Positions 24,402-38,845 of a DNA stretch of 64,000 nt are shown piece by piece (the first letter of the stretch is position 1; every line of letters begins with the position of its first letter). The DNA is from Conchocele bisecta (lineage: Eukaryota > Mollusca > Bivalvia > Lucinida > Thyasiridae), in contig CM055266.1 of the NCBI GenBank assembly GCA_029237695.1, positions 116,825,370 to 116,889,369 of the forward strand. Direction: 5' to 3'. Under the pieces are notes generated by a model that was given only the letters and a program-made list of their open reading frames with translations, was not told the origin of the DNA and did not search any database. A program made the translations under genes and the position numbers.

Positions 24402-25164
24402 TCATACAAATAGCAATAATGATATCCACATGACAAAGACAGCGTCATGCGATTTTGCAGACCGCTGAACACCACTACCAGACAAATGGTGTTATCCCGT
24501 CCGTTCATCTGTGTCATAGGATGTGCCCAAATAGGCACAGTAAATGGGGCACATACACAATGGAAAGTCAAACGTGTACACCTGTCAGCATGAGTAATGC
24601 TCAACGACCAACAATGATAGGAAAATAATAACAGCATTGATGGAATGCTTGTAGAATACAATACTTGTTATCGAGACGATAACTGAATACAGAGATCCGC
24701 TATATTTACCTAGTATGACCATCACAGATAAACAATAGACCACAAGTAGTGCCATAACCCTTGCAGAAAACACATCACAATACATAATTACCTGAAGCAT
24801 AGTAAATAGTGGACATAGCATTTACAGTTCGTGTCATTTAGAAATTGGAATTCGATGCCCTTCTATAAATGGCAGCCATCTTGATTTATATGAATATTTA
24901 CTCATGAAGCAATAACAGTACATTAGCTTACTGTCATAAATGAAAGATTTTACAAATATTTTTACGACAATTATGTTGAAGAACGCATGTATTGCTATTT
25001 TACCTTGAATTTTTGGCAGGCATTTTGAAAAATAGTCATTATGTTGACATTTATCAAAAAAATATAATTTACACTTGTTCTATACCTCTTATTATCCCAT
25101 ATGTGAAATTTTCAAGAACATGATCGACAAATTGGCTTGATAAAATAATTTTTAAAAATTACTG
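24402..25164. other. 3' non-coding part of element C
   Basis: AT-rich sequence between the stop of the nuclease gene and the right inverted repeat. A subterminal pair aaatggcagccatcttgatt (about 24870) mirrors the second left subunit. No gene is seen. Confidence 0.5.
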
Positions 25165-25330
25165 TATAATTTATGGCGGCCATCTTGAAAATGGCCACCA
25201 TCTTGATTTTTTCAAGTGGGTCTACATCCAAAAAAAATCGGTTTATATATTTCTATAACTGTGCCAAGTTTCATGCTTGTAGCAAAATGTGCGCAATTGT
25301 TTCACGGATCTGCCCCACTATATGTTCGGG
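25165..25330 (-). repeat. Right terminal inverted repeat of element C
   Basis: Reverse complement reads in the same order as the left end: caattgcgcacat, tacaagcatgaaacttgg, ggatgtagacccac, then atggtggccattttc and aagatggccgccat. The longest exact match to the left end is 22 bp. Confidence 0.75.
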
Positions 25331-26200
25331 CCAGTGAAAATTCCTTTCTGGCCCAGACTCGAGGTCAAGGCGGCGGGACAAGGCGAGACATTTGATTCCG
25401 CGGAATTCTTGTTTGAGTCATTTGGTCAAACTTTGGAGTCAGAAGTCATTTGATGTCTAATTTGATCAACAAACATACTGCAATTTCAAATGCAAAAGAA
25501 TTAGCTCACAAATGATATATTTCTGCATTATTATCAATTAAAATTGTCCAACCTAAGAGCAAAGGCAATTTTTACAATTGAATGACTCCTAAACTCAAAT
25601 GGCACTCCTTGCCAATTGAGTTTAGGAGTCAATTCCTAAAGTTCTGAGTAATTGACTCCTTTTTGGGAGTCATTGGGAGCTCTGCTTCCGATCTCGAGTA
25701 TCATGGTGGCATTGTCATCAATACTTTGGACAAACACAAATGTTTGCTTATCTTCTGTGTCCGTTGGATTTGTTGTCACACTTCATCAGTAGATTCTTCA
25801 CATAGTTAACCATTCTGTATAATTTAAGTGAGATTTTTTATCCAACACCTGGCTCATTGATTATCTCACCCTTTTGGGCTTTTGTCATGTAACTCTAGGC
25901 TTCCATGTTCTGTGAACATGTTTTACATTCAATTTTTGTTTTATTGTGGACGAGACCACAGGCATTCGGCATGTTTCGGCTTTCATCGGTATAACTATAT
26001 ATATGAACAAGGCTTCTAACTTTGTTCGGACACGACCTCGTATCATAACAAATTCCGCAATTTCATTATATGGAGTTATATCGATGAAAGCCGTAACACG
26101 CCGAATGCCTGTGGATGAGACTGCACTCCAGTGATCGCCTGTATTAAATAAAAGCAATTGGATACTGAATTTAATGATGAGATATATATTTATTCCGTAG

Positions 26201-26434
26201 GCTGTGAATGATTTGAACGGCAAGGACATCAATGGACACGTGATATTATGTGGTCCAGCCCAGAAGCGAGCGGAGGGACAGGCGGAGCTAAAGGACAAGT
26301 TTGGTCGACTGAAGCAGGAGCGCATGAACCGCTACCAGGGTGTCAACCTGTACGTGAAGAATCTGGACGACAACATCGACGACGAACGTCTATACAAGGA
26401 GTTCTTCCAATTTGGCACCATCACCAGTGTCAAG
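26201..26434 (+). CDS. PABPC1: PABP exon b': duplicate of exon b
   Basis: A 234-bp phase-0 exon between acceptor ttccgtag and donor gtaatt, open throughout. It encodes [20 protein letters not shown], the inter-RRM helix [34 protein letters not shown] and [17 protein letters not shown]. It keeps the usual N in GVNLY, where exon b has K, but has P in CGPAQ, G in AEGQ, and F in EFFQF. So each copy preserves residues the other has lost. It could serve as an alternative to, or an addition after, exon c. Confidence 0.93.
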
Positions 26435-26947
26435 GTAATTGTCTCGTGTACAAACGCGGCTCACAAAACCCTGATACTCAAAGTGTCCATGCACATTTTT
26501 TTGCTCCTCCCAGTTTGGTACCATCAGCAGTACCAAGGTAATTGTCTTGTGTACAAACGCGGCTCACAAAACACTGATACCCCACGTGTGTCAGCAGTTC
26601 CAAGGTAATTGTCAGCATGATGGGTGCTTCATTGATGGAATGGAGACAGTGCAGATCCTGCTCCGGGGGCCGTTTCACTAAACTTTGTACAACTAAAATG
26701 TTTGTAAGGGCAAAATTATGTAAAGATCACATTAACAATGTTTTCTTACGCTGCATATGTACAGAGGTCCAGATAAGGTACGCAAATACGCAATTAAAAA
26801 ATGCAAAAACCAAATTAAAATCAGAGACAATGCGTACCAAAAAGCAATTAAAATGTCCGGTACGCAATAATCTTTTATCCTATAGCGTACTTCTCAAATG
26901 TATTTTCTGTCTGTCGCGTACTGCTAGATTTGTTCATGTATACAATC

Positions 26948-28560
26948 CAGGGTTCAATCTAGGCCAAAAAATTAGGGAGAAGTGACTTCTCCCTCCAGGC
27001 AAAATAGGGAGAAGTGAGGGGAAATTTGGAAATTAGGGAGAAGTGATCAAAATCATATTTTCCCGGATTTTTCCCGACAACCCCCCCCCCCCTCCCCCCC
27101 CTGGCCTCGAGGTCCACTTTTTTAGCAAAAAAGCATGCCCCCTGACCCTCTAGATACCTCAGGCCCCTTAGGCCTTCGAAACGACCCCCCCCCCTTCAAA
27201 CAGGTCTGGCTACGGGCCTGATACATTAACTTTATGTTTTCAAAGCATATCTATTACAGGTGGGGGGATGCTGGGAAGCAAATGTAGTAGTATGTAGAAT
27301 TTGAAGAAAAAAAATTCTGTTTTTATTTCATCTCGAAAGTATATGTTGTTACCACCCATTTGCACCTCTATAACTGTGTACATGTAATGAAACAGCATTT
27401 ATGTAAATACGTTAGACGAATAGCAAATTAATCCGTTTAAATTCACTTAAAATATCATTTATGAACTTCGATATGCATAAATTCAATATATTTAGTTAAT
27501 ACTAAACTGAATTATCATGAAAATCGGGTTACGTTAACATCGATTGGAAAAAGTTTCAAAAGGACGAAACTACGTAGGTACGAAATGGCCGAAATTGTCC
27601 GTGATATTTACAGACTTTTTCATGTTTTCTGACAATACAGTTATCCATATTTGGTTGAAATAAACAGTTAGTAATGTAATAAACAATATTTGTTTTTGGC
27701 ATCAAAGGATTTCATTAGAATATATTGATTTCGTATTTAATTCTGTCACACTTTTCGGCGAAAAAGAAAGTTGCAATCATGGGCATCCACTGTGTTGGCC
27801 ACGACTCGGTTCGTCAGGTGGCGCCTCGAGTGGGTATACCCACAATCGTAGCTAACGATTGGATGCTATTTTTATTTCGGAAAAGGCGTCATAAGCTGAC
27901 ACAAATGTGTGTAGTCGCCACCGGGCGACCCAGCTTATTATTTTTACTAGCCCCGACCCAGAAACGACTTGCATCTGGCGCCCGTTAAAACGTGTGTTTG
28001 CATGTGTTTGTTTGTCTCGTTGAGAGTATTCGGAGGGAGTTAACTATACCGGGTTCTGATAGATCTATTGCCAACGTCTTTTGCCACAGTAACCTGTCAA
28101 TCATGCCACTAAGGGCTGCCTTTACTTACCAGCGATTGGCTGTACTGTATAAATAACTTCGCCACGAGAATAACACGTGTTTTGAACTGACAATTATAGT
28201 AGCCAGAAGCGATGTTTGGCTAGAGGATTATTGAAACTATCGACCCGTGACTTTTATTGTCACAGCAGGTAGGCATGATTTTAGTGAATTGCGTAATGAT
28301 ATGATGAAAATTTGGTCAAACACTCTGGTGTCATAAAACAAATGGTATTGTAAACTGTTTCAGGCAATTAGCGAGATTTACGTCACTGGGTGGGAAATGG
28401 GGATTACCTGAACGAATTTGGTTCCAGCTTTTTTTAGAATTTCGGATATTTTGCGAGATTTTTTAAGGCGAAGTGAACTTCGCCTCGCCGGACACATATG
28501 GCGACTTGGGCGAAAAAAAGGCGACGACTTAGCCCAAGTCGCCCCCAAAATTGAACCCTG
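26948..28560. mobile_element. Nested 1.6-kb hAT-like non-autonomous element
   Basis: Ends cagggttcaat and attgaaccctg are exact 11-bp inverted repeats. The 8-bp duplication atacaatc lies on both sides (26940-26947 and 28561-28568), as expected for hAT transposons. Each end carries a related subterminal hairpin: gggagaagtgacttctccct on the left and ggcgaagtgaacttcgcct on the right. No transposase frame is seen. Confidence 0.9.
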
Positions 28561-28568
28561 ATACAATC

Positions 28569-30210
28569 CTACAAAATCATCGCCAATGATCTGTGCGGTC
28601 GGCCATTCAATGTTTACAAAGTCTGGTCCCGGCTCTAGCTGCGGACAATGTCTCACTGAATTTAACCGATAACAGCTGGAAACCAGTCTTCGGGTGTATT
28701 CGATTTGAACTCCAGGATTTAGCGTGAGCGATTCCGACTCTCAGCGGGAAAAAATGGGTCCAACTCGATACGAAACTCTAGTAACCCACCACACGGCATT
28801 TGTTTTGAGTACCGTTCAAGTTAATGATCCCAAATCTAGAATTTCCACCCTTATCGCATCGGCCATTTTTGCCCATATTAATTTTGAGAAAAAAAATCGG
28901 ATAAGACGCGGCCTATCAACAATGGCGAATTTTAACACAAACTTCAGAGCTAAAAGAGCCGGAATTTAATTCCCATTTATCTCTGAATTTGTTGTCACAA
29001 TCCACGTCATTTACAGAAAATATTACTGATTTTCAAATAAATAATTGTGGAAAAAAAACGGCGATGCGACACTATTGTGATCCAGGCTCATTACTAGTCT
29101 ATTTTCTTAAATTCAAATCGATGTGAAACTGCTTGTTTCGACGACCCCGAGTCTACTCAAGGAGATGCAACGAAAAAACGTCCGTAGACATTCGTAAACG
29201 ACTATCTGCACGGATAAAACAAATGGTTCAGTGGAATTGGTCCTGGGGGAGGGCGGGGCACAGCAGACATGTTATTGTTTTGAATGTGTCAGGTTTATAT
29301 TTTACATGTGGGACAGTATCATAAGTAATAAATAAAAATATGGTAACATTATTACTATTTCGACAAACGCACACGTTGAATAAAATGGCGGTCGAATTAA
29401 CTAAGTTAAAATAGGACGAGTTGAACGGCGCCCGAATTCACCAATTAATATAATCGTAGTAGCGATAGACACTTTAAATAACACAATCGGATCATGTCAG
29501 ATTTTTTCGTAGAAGATTGGTAACACATGGCGCAACAAAATGGCGGCCACAACAAACAAACGTGGAAGAAAAAAAATACAAAAGTCCACCACCAATGTTA
29601 ACCTTATTTCGATTTATTTTACGACCGATGCAAAGGTGGAATCTCAACCCATTGCACAAGGCATCATACAGTCATTTTGTTGAGCTTGATGTGTGGATTA
29701 ATCGTGATTGACATTGCTGTCAAACGTGGTCAGCCAAAAAAAATGGATCGCGTGTTGCAAAGATCTATCTGCCAATCAAAGCATTCTTGATCAGCGTATG
29801 CACTATTTGTCATTCAGATAATGAAACATCTGGCATTATTTTCTGAATACATGATACTGCTTGTTACATAACTTATAACTATAAGTGTGCTAGCAGATCC
29901 GGAACTACACTGGTCACAAATGCCATAAGCCCAATTACTCTAGTAACTATATGTACTTGGAATCATTGAAAACTTGAACTAATCATTTTGGTGTTCTTAT
30001 AAGTAAGTGAATTAATTAATTCAATTAATTATATGAACAACAAAACAGTACCATTAATACATAAATTAGTACGATTTGTTTCCGAATCAAAATATGGAAA
30101 TACCCAATTGAAAAAAATTGATGGGGTAACGTTTTTAAAATACCCAATTGAAAATTGAGAATACCCAATTGATTTCAAAAGTATGGAGTAACAGTACTCA
30201 ATGTCAAATT
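28569..30210. other. Interior of the 3.47-kb element, no gene seen
   Basis: Mostly unrecognised AT-rich sequence. A phrase ccacccttatcgcatcggcc (about 28848) recalls the 15285 repeat, and a fragment of the short MITE family (ggaactacactggtcacaa) is at about 29890. Near the right end, taccccaattg-like motifs (acccaattgaaaat) are tandemly repeated. Reading frames up to about 80 codons show no known domain. Confidence 0.45.
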
Positions 30211-31265
30211 CCTTATCTGGAGCCCTGTATGTAAATCCATCATTTGAAATTTCCGGACGATTCGAAATTTGCACTTACAAAGTGAAACGGCCCCAGATGC
30301 ACAGGCTAATCTGGAACAACACGGGTCGCAATACTTATCTGATTTTTGACGAGTACATCTCCTAATCAAGTATCACACTCATGTAGCCTGATAGCTATCT
30401 AGATTGCTGGTTAGAAAGCATGGCAGGTAGTTTGTTGGTGGAATGGCGAACAGTGCAGATCCTGATCAGACTTGAGGATGCACTGGCTGATCTGGATCTA
30501 CACTGGTCTCAAAGCCTACACCAGAACCAAGGTAATTGTTTCTTGTAAATAAAGACTATTATTATTATTATTATTTGTAAAAACACGGCTCCAAAAAACC
30601 CTAGAGCATAACGTGTGTCATGGCTCCTCCCAGGTACAGTAATACAGGCTATGGAAGTAGGTAGGCACGAGATAGTCTGTGGCTTTGTCACATCCATTTT
30701 CCCTGCTGCTTTATAGATACATGTATTTACAAACCATAAATGACGTCATGTCTCAAGTTATATGGCTTTTATTAAATTGCATTTGTATGCACAGCTATAC
30801 GACTTGATCACTGGTCACTCGCCGCCATGTTTCCTGATCAGATATGTAGTTCTGTCTGGCCAATTCTTCAAATTTGGTTTGCTTTGCTGCCGATTTACAA
30901 GATGGTAACCTGGACTTATGGCTGGCCTAGCAGTTTTGGAATGGGTGGCCCGCTGGGCTAATGCTCTCCATCTCTGGTTTTCTGACATTTAAACACTGGA
31001 CCTGCCGGTATACAACATTGCTTCTGCACAACAAACCGCCAAACGAATCGGCACGCTCTTTAATCTGCTTGGTAGATGTAATGTGATTAGCAGTAAGATC
31101 GAGACTACAGAATCCCAAAAACCCTGGAGCTTGGTGTGTGCCACTGCTCCTCCCAGTTTGGGTACAGCAATACAGATCAGGGACGTGGGCTGGCACAAGC
31201 TAGCCTGTCACATTCTCTTTTGTTGATGTTATGTTTTGAGACGGAAAAACATTAAATTAAAGATA

Positions 31266-31503
31266 AAATTGTGGCTGTGATTGGAGAAATAGGGCTTACA
31301 GGTTTTGCAATCAGTGTAGATCCTGATCATGTTGTGCATCCGCACAGTCTGATCAGGATATGCACTGTTCGCCATCGCATCGATGAAACACCTGTTGTGC
31401 TTCTAACAAGGAATATACAGATTGTCAGAAATCACAAGTTTGCTATTTGATGAGGATCTACACTGGTAGCAAAACCATCAAGTCCCATTTCTCCAGTCAC
31501 ATC
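31266..31503. mobile_element. Short MITE with GTGACTGGAGAAAT-type ends
   Basis: Left end gtggctgtgattggagaaat and right end atttctccagtcacatc are inverted. The interior has gatctacactggtagcaaaacc. It is related to the perfect 148-bp element at 41722-41869. The first duplicate lost the left half in a deletion near 7530. Confidence 0.65.
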
Positions 31504-31519
31504 TAAGTGGAATAGATAT

Positions 31520-31830
31520 GTCAGATAATTGTGCATTTTGTGATACAAGCATGACATTTGGTACACTGTTAGGACACATTATTTTAACTATATTTAGCTA
31601 TAGGGACATCTTAGATTTGTGACATGACAAAAATGGCAGCCATTTTCCAAAATGGCCGTCAACAATATTATGTGGATATGGGTAACTGGCATAATTTCAC
31701 TGAAATAGTAATAATATCATTCTTTTTTTATCCCACAACGTATATAGTATCATAGATTTGAATATTATTCACACAAATATTTGAAAATGGCGGCCGTTTT
31801 AAAAATGGCCACCACAATAGCACAAAAAAT
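31520..31830 (+). repeat. Terminal region of Academ-like element B
   Basis: Duplicate of 7700-8012: tgatacaagcatgacatttgg, aaatggcagccattttcc, then aaaatggcggccgtttt and aaaatggccacc. Confidence 0.6.
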
Positions 31831-32249
31831 CAATCTTATATTTTCAAAGTTTTATTTATCTGATCTATTTGATAGTGTTATACCACTTACGGTATGCCAC
31901 ATTAAGTGTAGATGGTATTTGGAATGATGAATGCAAACAAAACATAGCAGTGATTCATGTCTTTACTATTGTAGTAAGGAAAACATTTCCCCACCCACCC
32001 TAAATTACATATGATTTTACATTTGTCATATTGTTCTGTGTTTGTATGTCTGTAAACTATTAATGATGTTTGATACTGATGACTGACATGAAACATCCCT
32101 TACAGGTATGCATATATGATATGCATACGTGCTATTATGTGATCCATATAGTCGACATTACAGGCCATCTGTTACAGATTTACTATAAAATGATGAGTTG
32201 TACCTGGTACATCAATAGTAATTAATAAACTCTAAATTATTACATGTGC

Positions 32250-35220
32250 ACTGTCCCCTGCGTCCCCTTTTACAGCTACACCTTAAGATATCTCGGCAAG
32301 CTTTTGTAGCTTCCGGCTGAGTAGTCCAGAATAATTCTCACTCATTATTGTTGCCGTTTACCCGAATCAATTAGTATCGAAGCACCGGGGCTGCAATAAT
32401 CATTTGACCCCGGCAGTGACCTGCTTGATATGCCGCCCTTCTAGTGTGCTGTATAAGCACTGATTTTGTCGGTGGGATATTATCAAGTGGTTTGTGTAAA
32501 GCACTAATTTCGTGCCTCATTAACACTATACAGTTTGCTTGTCCGGTCATACAACAAAATTACAAAACGTTCAAGTGGTCGAATCCAGTCTTCTATGCAG
32601 TCTTCTATGCAGATGCCATAGCACAAAAAGCTGGTGTTACTTCACCATATGCCTTCCAAGTGTCACAGGCAGTCCGCTTACCCCTACCGCCAAAACATGA
32701 TACTGTGTCACATCCCGTAAATGAGTGAAACATTGGTTGAGCAACACAGCGATCTGGGCCCAATTTTGTTGCCATACCATGTGCGGACAAGAGCCGGAAA
32801 TGTTTTCCTGTTCCAAATGCTACCCACAACTCAGTATTAAGACGCTGGGCTGATGTTTGTGCCAAAACGAGAACATCCGTGTCAACAGTAAGTATCGATA
32901 TGTGTGTATATCCTTCTTTCACGGCATGTGAAGGGTAAATTAACGGTACAGGTTCCTCCTTATAGGAACCACGATTTGCCTGTTTTGGCCCTCAGGTACG
33001 TTTTCATCTTTGGCTCTTTTGCTCCCTGGGAGTTGAATTGGGTTATTGCCCATTATAAAGGTAGTCAGATTATTACTGATCCTACTGCTTTTGGGAGGGG
33101 GCCAAGTACTTCTGTTGTGGCGAACACCTGGCATCAGATCAGGATTATTCGATTTCGGGGCTGAATATATATTTTTTTTTTATTGTAAATATTCTGATTT
33201 TGGGATTTTCCCCCCATTTGTACATGTACTTGAACATGTACATGTACTTGTACAGGTAATATATGGGATTTAGTATTAAACCCATTAACCCGGCCTTAAA
33301 TGGCCTTAGCTGTTGATAGGCCGTTAAACCCAAACAAACAAACAAATCTTTCACGGCAAGAGCTGACATATATCTTGCCAGTGTACACAGGAAATCAGTA
33401 TGGTATGTGTCAATGACTTGTTTGTCACTTTCGATGCGATGCTAGACGTGTTGCCAGATAGGCAAATAGTTTCATCTTGTTTTCATCAATCTGAAGAAAC
33501 TCTTGCCAGTTTCCAGGAACTGTATTTGATGGTGCTACACGTCTGCGTCTCTTACTTCGTGTATCTGGCTTCAAACTATTTGTCTTATACTCATCCCAAA
33601 CTACATCCAGCATACTTGCATACTGCAATTAAGAACACATCCGTTGCATAGTCATTACATGTCATGGTAGTTGCGAGATCGAAGCATGACTATGGCAGCA
33701 CCGTCAATGATGACATCAGCAGTCATGGAAACTGGAGAATTTTCTAGCACAGGGAGCATATCTTCCAAACAGCCTACGAGGTCAAATTTAGTACCAGTGT
33801 TCATGCTGCCCATGTGTGATAAAGATGGAGGATATGCATGGTTTTCATGCTAAAACAACTCATCAAGATATCCACCTCTCACTCGAGACGTGACATAACA
33901 TATCGATAAGTAAAGAGGGTACAGTCAATCTTCAAAGACGAGAGCTGCAACTGTGATTCCTCACGGAATGGAGATCAACTGAATAGGGCGAGATTGTTTC
34001 TCTTTATAGGGTCGGCAATATAGGTTGTTTGGCTTATAATGTGATCTTGTGCATATGCCTCATATTGCTGCTGGCCAAGTTCCTCAATATGGCACACAGA
34101 AGATATTACTTCTGAATTCAGAATACATGTATATCTGGCGTCTAGTACCAGGTAGTTCATTGCTACTATCAGTAAAAAGTATTCCCCATCTCCTTTACAA
34201 CTTTCGTCAGTGAGCGTATTGAGCAGGGCCTGAGGCGTAAGAAGTTTCATTTTAAGGACTGCTGTACAATTTGAGACTTAGAGGAGCTTTGGATTATATC
34301 AGTCAGAGTGATTTACGAGTACGAGAGATCATGGTCTGAAGTTGAGCTTGCTAGTTCAGCCATGCATAAGAGACCTAAGTCAGAAAGAGAGAGAGTGTAG
34401 TCGGTTACCACTTCCCAACCGAAATCTGCATGTACATGAGTGTTATGGTCTTTATGGTTAACTTTTAACTCATTTCTGTCCTGCTCTGAAGTATCGAATT
34501 CCCCGATCAGTCTCGCCATTTCGGGTCCATATACCATCCATCGTCGCAATGCAGATGGGATCTCTGTTAGACCATCCCCTTTCACTTTAGCTTTATTATA
34601 TTCATGGGCCTGGTCTGTAGAGATAGCAGAGAACAGACGTGCAGTCTTTCTCATCGGGAAGTTGCCTTTGGCAAACTCTGCATACATGTCAGGGTGGTTT
34701 GTATGCAGTGTAGTCATGTCTCGCAGATGAATTGGTATCCACCTGACATAATGTGCGTGATCTAACGCAAATAACCATGGTTCTATCTTTGGTAAATAAT
34801 CAATATAGAGTAGGAAGTCAGCTTCTCTTATTGATCTAACAAATACCATCACGATCAGTTCCAGTTGCACGATGCTCATCCAAAATTGAACTGGGGACTT
34901 ACTGTGGATCTTTCAGAATACCAGACATCCAGGGACAATACCGTTACATTTGATATATCTTCCACACATTCACAATAGTTGGAGTAAGATTTCTGCAGTA
35001 ACATATACTGTGCCGAGGCTGTGATGTGGTGGGAGCATCTGGTACGCGTTACATGACATGCATTTAGAAAGGAATCTGCTGTCCCAGATGAAACAACAGA
35101 ATCGACTGTCAGTGCAGACGTCCAACCGCTGTCAGCAAGAAGGTAGCATATCATCTTTATCGCTTTCATCTCGATATGAAGGCCACCAAATAATATTTCA
35201 GATGTATCCTGACACGGAGC
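32250..35220 (-). pseudogene. Academ-like transposon protein, copy B
   Basis: Duplicate of the minus-strand gene at 8549-11405, with the same motif order: GGLHIEMKAIKMICYLLADSGW (two parts of a block at about 35110-35190), HVTRTRCSHHITAS, DQAHEYNKAKVKGDG (about 34600), ALRRWMVYGPEMARLIGEF, the DGAAIV region (about 33690), VPGNWQEFLQIDENK (about 33500), VDTDVLVLAQ (about 32850) and FTGCDTVSCFGGRGK (about 32690). It retains ADSGW lost from copy A but has a Y in HEYNK where others have Q. It has a 205-bp insert at about 34215-34420 and its Cys-rich tail is cut short. Inactive. Confidence 0.75.
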
Positions 35221-35757
35221 ACATTTTTATCAGCGCACGTCGGGATTATCATTTGAAGACGCAATATATAAAGCTAATTGTTTTCTGTTACATATAAACG
35301 AGATTACGCTGTATGAAGTAAAGACAAAATAGTACAAAATGATGTCCCGAATGTGATTGTTCCGATACAAATGTATTAGAATCCCATTATAATTCACAAA
35401 GCAATACATATACACACATATATATGTTATATACCTATTGTAACAGTAAATATTACAGTGTATTAGTTATGTTATCATCATGAGCCACGAAAACGCATGG
35501 CAAAACATTCCGTGATATATTTTCCACTAGAATAGATCAAATCAAATTATGGTAATAAGCTAATATGGGATTTCAGTGGGTAAGGTAATGTTACGTTTTC
35601 TTCATTACAATACAAATTAAACGATTCGCAGTAGTTCTGAATTATTATTTATCATTCCAAATCCCATCTACTAATAAAAAAAAATATATTTGGAGACGAC
35701 AGTTCCGTGTCACGTGCATCAAATATTTGAATACCTACTAAAATATATGATGATTGG

Positions 35758-35800
35758 AGCTATTTTGGCGGCCATTTTAAAATGGTAGCCATTTTGAGCT
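35758..35800 (-). repeat. Fragment of the opposite end of element B
   Basis: tattttggcggccatttta followed by aaatggtagccatttt, the facing motif pair typical of these element ends, upstream of the minus-strand gene. A satellite-type element begins directly after it (agctcgcctgcacgaagtgc). Confidence 0.45.
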
Positions 35801-35805
35801 CGCCT

Positions 35806-37030
35806 GCACGAAGTGCAGAAGAGCTTATGGCATACCCCCGGTGTCGTCGTCGGCGTCGTTCACAAACTTAACGTTGGGGTAAATGTCTTATAACTTCTGT
35901 TTCCTTTCATGGAACACCTTGTTATTTCATACATGCATTCATCAGATGACCCTCTATCATGCTGTAGCAAATCCATGACCCACCACCCAACCCTTACCCC
36001 AAGGTCAAGGTCACAAACTTAGCACATTCATAAACTTAACGTTGGGTAAATTTCTTATAACATCTGTTTCCTTTCATGGAACGCCTTGATATTTCATACA
36101 TGCATTCCTCAGATGACCCTCTATCATGCTGTAGCAAATCCATGACCCACCACCCAACCCTTACACCAGGGTCAAGGTCACAAACTTAGAACATTCACAA
36201 ACTTAACGTTGGGGTAAATGTCTTATAACTTCTGTTTCCTTTCATGGAACACCTTGTTATTTCATACATGCATTCCTCAGATGACCCTATATCATGCTGT
36301 AGTAAATCCATGACCCACCACCCAACCCTTACCCCAAGGTCAAGGTCACAAACTTAGCACATTCATAAACTTAACGTTGGGTAAATTTCTTATAACATCT
36401 GTTTCCTTTCATGGAACGCCTTGATATTTCATACATGCATTCCTCAGATGACCCTCTATCATGCTGTAGCAAATCCACAACCCACCACCCAACCCTTACC
36501 CAAAGGTGAAGGTCACAAACTTAGCATGTTCATAAACTTAACGTTGGGGTAAATGTTGTGTAACTTATGTTTCGTTACAGGGAACACTTTGATATTTCAT
36601 ACATGCATTCATCTGATGATCCTCTATTGTGCTACAGCAAATCCATGACCCCCCCCCCACCCCCTTTCCCCAAGATCAACATCATAAACTTAACATTGGA
36701 GTAAATGTCTTTTTATAACTTCTGTTTCTTTACAGGGAACGCCTTGATATTTCATACATCCATTCATCTGATGATACTCTATCGTGCTATAGCAAATCCA
36801 TGACCCACCCCCACCCCTTTCCCCAAGGTCAAGATCACAAACTTAGCACATTCATAAACTTAACGTTGGGGTAAATGTCTTATAACATCTCTTTCCTTTC
36901 ATGGAACACCTTGATATTTCATACATGCATTCATCTGATGACACTCTATCATGCTATAGCAAATCCATGACCCACCGCCCACCCCTTACCCCAGGGTCAA
37001 GGTCAAAAACTTAACACATTCATAAGGTTC
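35806..37030 (+). repeat. About 168-bp satellite array in intron (copy B)
   Basis: Begins with the hairpin head agctcgcctgcacgaagtgc, then about seven units. Unlike copy A, the C tract at 36650-36665 is short. It ends at the same boundary (ttcataaggttccttgat) 200 bp before exon c'. Confidence 0.88.
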
Positions 37031-37148
37031 CTTGATTATTGCAAAAATATACTAGTATACAAGAGAAGTACACTGTTACGAATTTGTGGGTAAAAAATAA
37101 TGTATGTTTAGCCCTTTTCAAGAATCCATTCTCCCCATTAAATTGTAA

Positions 37149-38845
<1,697 letters not shown>

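Larger units (their letters stand above)
18660..25370 (+). mobile_element. Academ-like DNA transposon C, whole element
   Basis: The plus-strand nuclease gene (19759-24401) is flanked by inverted related ends. The 22-mer at 18823-18844 (tacaagcatgaaacttggc plus aca) has its exact reverse complement at 25260-25281, and ggatgtagacccac (18875-18888) has its reverse complement at 25216-25229. Both sides also carry facing atggccgccat motifs. Outside these, each end has its own hairpin (18698-18775 on the left; gggccagt...ctggccc at about 25332-25360 on the right). Exact outer limits and target duplication are not certain. It lies at the junction between the two gene duplicates. Confidence 0.7.
26762..30227. 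mobile_element. 3.47-kb TIR element with 6-bp target duplication
   Basis: The left end cagaggtccagataag and right end cttatctggagccctg are inverted repeats with two mismatches. Both sides are flanked by tatgta (26756-26761 and 30228-30233), and the first duplicate has a single tatgta at the same place (about 5320), a perfect empty site. It contains a nested element at 26948-28560. No long coding sequence was seen, so it is non-autonomous. The superfamily is not assigned: the ends look hAT-like, but the duplication is 6 bp. Confidence 0.85.

Noticed and set aside
27725..27988. 87-codon frame inside the nested hAT-like element
   Set aside because: No transposase motif, no homologous segment in other elements here, and of a length expected by chance.
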